Below, one piece after another: positions 61,708-64,000 of a stretch of 64,000 bases of DNA (the first letter of the stretch is position 1; every line of letters begins with the position of its first letter). Location: positions 62,001 to 126,000 of the forward strand of contig NZNV01000019.1 in NCBI GenBank assembly GCA_002695025.1, in the 5' to 3' direction. Below the pieces are notes generated by a model that saw only the letters and a list, made by a program, of their open reading frames with translations, did no database searches and was not told the DNA's origin. This DNA comes from Owenweeksia sp. (GTDB taxonomy: Bacteria; Bacteroidota; Bacteroidia; Flavobacteriales; Schleiferiaceae). A program made the translations under genes and the position numbers.

Positions 61708-64000
61708 TCAGAAGACAACTTCCTTTTTAAGAACCGGCTCCAAAAGTTTAATGGCTTCATTCACCGTTTTTACTTCACTGAAGGAGAGATACAATTTTTT
61801 ATTCCGCTCCTTCATCTGGGCCTTGGGCTGATCTTTCAGGAAATACAATACCCGCTGGAACTTATCGCTTTGGTAAAAAGGTGAATCGGGATCCGATACA
61901 AAGTAACCGATGAGCCGCTCTTGTTTCAACACGATCTTTTCAAAACCAATTTCCTTACCCATCCAGCGCAGGCGAACGGAGTTGAGCAGTTCGTACACTT
62001 CTTCCGGTGCCGGACCAAAACGGTCAATCAGTTCCTGCTCAAATTCATACAGCTGTTCCGGGTTGTCCAGGCTATCCAGCGTCTGGTACAAGCGTAAGCG
62101 CTCTTCCACCTTGTTCACGTAGGTATCCGGAATCAGGATCTCCAGGTCGGTATCCAACAGGGTTTCGTCCACAAAATCCTTCTTCTGCTGGTCTTCGGCA
62201 TACAGTTCTTTGAACTCACCGGCTTTCAGTTCTTCAATGGCTTCGGCCAATATTTTCTGGTAGGTATCAAAGCCTATATCGGCCATAAAACCACTTTGGT
62301 CCGCACCCAAGAGGTCACCGGCACCACGTATTTCCAGGTCGCGCATCGCAATCTGGAAACCACTCCCCAGGTCGCTGAACTGCTCAATGGCCGTTAACCG
62401 CTTCCGGGCTTCTTCGGTTAGTGTACTCATAGGTGGCGCAATGAGTTTACAGAAGGCCTTTTTATTGCTTCGCCCCACCCGGCCCCGCATTTGGTGCAGG
62501 TCGCTGAGTCCCACATGATGGGCATTATTGATAATGATGGTATTGGCATTGGGCACATCCAGGCCATTCTCAATAATAGAAGTGGCCACCAAAACGTCAA
62601 AGTGACCGTCAATAAAGTTGAGCATCAGCTCTTCCAGTTTCTTGCCTTCCATCTGCCCGTGACCAATGCCGATCTTGGCATCCGGCACCAGCCGTCCGAT
62701 CATACCCGCTACTTCTTTAATATTTTCCACGCGGTTATGGATGAAAAACACCTGCCCTCCCCGGCTCATCTCGTACATGATGGCATCGCGGATCATCTCT
62801 TCGCTAAAGGGTACTACCTGCGTTTCAATCGGGTGACGGTTGGGCGGTGGCGTGGTCATCACGCTCAGGTCGCGTGCCTGCATGAGGCTAAACTGCAAGG
62901 TACGTGGAATGGGGGTAGCGGTAAGCGTGAGGGTATCTACGTTTACCTTTATATTCTTGAGTTTGTCCTTAACACTCACCCCGAATTTCTGCTCTTCGTC
63001 AATGATGAGCAGACCCAGGTCTTTGAACTTTACATCCTTACCCACCAGGCGGTGTGTTCCGATGACGATGTCCAGCTTACCTTCTTCCAGTTTTTTAAGG
63101 ATCTCGGTTTGCTGTTTACGGGAGCGAAAACGGTTGATGTAATCGATGTTACAGGGCAAATCCTTAAGACGCTCACTAAAAGTCTTAAAATGCTGAAAGG
63201 CCAGTATGGTGGTAGGCACCAGTACGGCTACCTGTTTGCTGTCTGCCACGGCTTTAAAAGCCGCACGTATAGCAATCTCTGTTTTTCCGAAGCCCACATC
63301 ACCGCATATCAGTCGATCCATGGGAACCGGGTTTTCCATATCCGCTTTCACATCAGCAGTGGCAGTGATCTGGTCCGGGGTATCCTCGTACAGGAAGGAA
63401 GCCTCCAGTTCGTGTTGCAGATAGGTATCCGGTGAAAAGGAAAAACCCTGGTTGGCCTTGCGCTGGGCATATAGCTTGATCAGGTCAAAAGCTACTTCCT
63501 TAACGCGCTTCTTGGCTTTGGCTTTGGTTTTTTGCCAAGCTCCCGAACCCAGTTTATGGGTGGTGGGAACCGTACCTTCCTTACCGTTGTAACGCGCAAT
63601 CTTATGCAACGAGTGGATGCTGATGTACAGTACATCACCCCCGTTGTACACCAGTTTAATGGCTTCCTGGCTGCGGCCATTCACGTCTATTTTTTGCAAA
63701 CCGCCAAATTCACCGATACCGTGATCGATATGGGTAACGTAATCCCCTATCTGCAGGCTTGTGAGTTCCTTCAGAGTGAGTGCCTGCTTTTTCTCGTAGC
63801 CGGTCTTCAGCTTAAAACGCTGGTAGCGTTCAAAGATCTGGTGGTCGGTATACACTACTTTCTGGCCGGTGGGATCGCTGAAGCCTTCGTGCAGGGTATA
63901 CACGATCGGTTGAAAATCCACCTCATGACCAATGTCTTCAAAGATGGCATAGAAGCGCTCTACCTGTTTGGTATTGGCACATAGCAGGAAGTTTTGCCAG
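61708..64000 (-). CDS. mfd: transcription-repair coupling factor, 5' end outside window
   Basis: Mfd removes RNA polymerase stalled at DNA lesions and recruits UvrA. About 763 C-terminal residues are in the window; the reading frame stays open to base 64000, and the full family length is about 1100. Visible parts in order: the end of the UvrB-homology region (QNFLLCANTKQVERFYAIFE), the RNAP-interaction CarD-like domain (LQIGDYVTHIDHGIGEFGG), the RecG-like translocase with Walker A ICGDVGFGKTEIAIRAAFKA, DEEQKFGV (motif II), TATPIPRTLQ (motif III), FIHNRVENI, QMRGRVGRSNKKAF (motif VI), and the TRCF C-terminal domain (EERLRLYQTLDSLDNPEQL). All helicase motifs look intact. Confidence 0.96.
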   Translation of the reverse strand, partial: WQNFLLCANTKQVERFYAIFEDIGHEVDFQPIVYTLHEGFSDPTGQKVVYTDHQIFERYQRFKLKTGYEKKQALTLKELTSLQIGDYVTHIDHGIGEFGGLQKIDVNGRSQEAIKLVYNGGDVLYISIHSLHKIARYNGKEGTVPTTHKLGSGAWQKTKAKAKKRVKEVAFDLIKLYAQRKANQGFSFSPDTYLQHELEASFLYEDTPDQITATADVKADMENPVPMDRLICGDVGFGKTEIAIRAAFKAVADSKQVAVLVPTTILAFQHFKTFSERLKDLPCNIDYINRFRSRKQQTEILKKLEEGKLDIVIGTHRLVGKDVKFKDLGLLIIDEEQKFGVSVKDKLKNIKVNVDTLTLTATPIPRTLQFSLMQARDLSVMTTPPPNRHPIETQVVPFSEEMIRDAIMYEMSRGGQVFFIHNRVENIKEVAGMIGRLVPDAKIGIGHGQMEGKKLEELMLNFIDGHFDVLVATSIIENGLDVPNANTIIINNAHHVGLSDLHQMRGRVGRSNKKAFCKLIAPPMSTLTEEARKRLTAIEQFSDLGSGFQIAMRDLEIRGAGDLLGADQSGFMADIGFDTYQKILAEAIEELKAGEFKELYAEDQQKKDFVDETLLDTDLEILIPDTYVNKVEERLRLYQTLDSLDNPEQLYEFEQELIDRFGPAPEEVYELLNSVRLRWMGKEIGFEKIVLKQERLIGYFVSDPDSPFYQSDKFQRVLYFLKDQPKAQMKERNKKLYLSFSEVKTVNEAIKLLEPVLKKEVVF

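Noticed and set aside
62491-63435. 314-codon open frame on the plus strand
   Set aside because: It lies wholly antisense to the helicase core of mfd, whose motifs are intact. The translation has no recognisable domain.
1-64000. tRNA or rRNA genes, insertion sequences, prophage
   Set aside because: No T-loop-like GGTTCRA with matching cloverleaf, no transposase, integrase or terminal inverted repeats were found by reading.

Overview
The window is chromosomal DNA of a member of the Bacteroidota, most likely a gliding or marine Flavobacteriales relative (order-level guess only). The support is the gliding/type IX secretion genes gldF, gldG and porQ, a type B ribosomal protein L31, DUF6089, DUF5686 and LVIVD envelope proteins, LytS/LytTR-type two-component systems, and several promoter boxes of the Bacteroidota form TAnnTTTG. 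Gene density is very high. I see no rRNA, tRNA, CRISPR array, insertion sequence or prophage. Both edges cut genes: psd at base 1 and mfd at base 64000.

Layout. 1-6.8 kb holds housekeeping genes: the psd end, an acyl-CoA-binding protein, cmk, porQ, lon, a GlmU-like protein and rpmE2. 6.9-12.8 kb holds envelope proteins (beta-helix lipoprotein, two small barrels, MORN-type protein), yaaA and pruA, separated by strong hairpin terminators. 13.2-19.7 kb is a minus-strand run: SAM hydroxide adenosyltransferase, a small monooxygenase-fold protein, gldF, gldG, a DUF4340 protein, dnaN and a metallophosphatase. 19.8-22.3 kb is phoH, purC and a barrel protein. 22.4-28.2 kb has a DnaQ/GIY-YIG protein, a DUF5686 outer-membrane protein and a three-gene LVIVD lipoprotein/barrel cluster. 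yggS and pheT are divergent, followed by a histone-deacetylase-like hydrolase.

32.5-40.5 kb is the most accessory-looking part, all on the minus strand: a P460-type six-haem cytochrome, an LpxR-like barrel, a trypsin-fold protease and a subtilisin-fold protease (neither with a signal peptide), and a large unrecognised exported helical-plus-barrel protein overlapping the subtilase. I regard the protease/barrel group as the best candidate for an undescribed system, but its function is inference only. 40.7-48.9 kb holds an OlsF-like fused aminolipid acyltransferase, lysC, three unrecognised envelope proteins, an esterase lipoprotein, a GNAT and lysA.

49-51.1 kb is serC-serA. 51.2-60.9 kb carries two LytS/LytTR two-component modules pointing at each other across a cystathionine gamma-synthase-family gene. 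One sits behind LiaF-like and DUF4288 genes. The other ends a TonB-receptor operon that has a 16-bp direct repeat with a 21-bp period in front of it, which fits a LytTR operator. The window closes with a YdeI-like protein and mfd.
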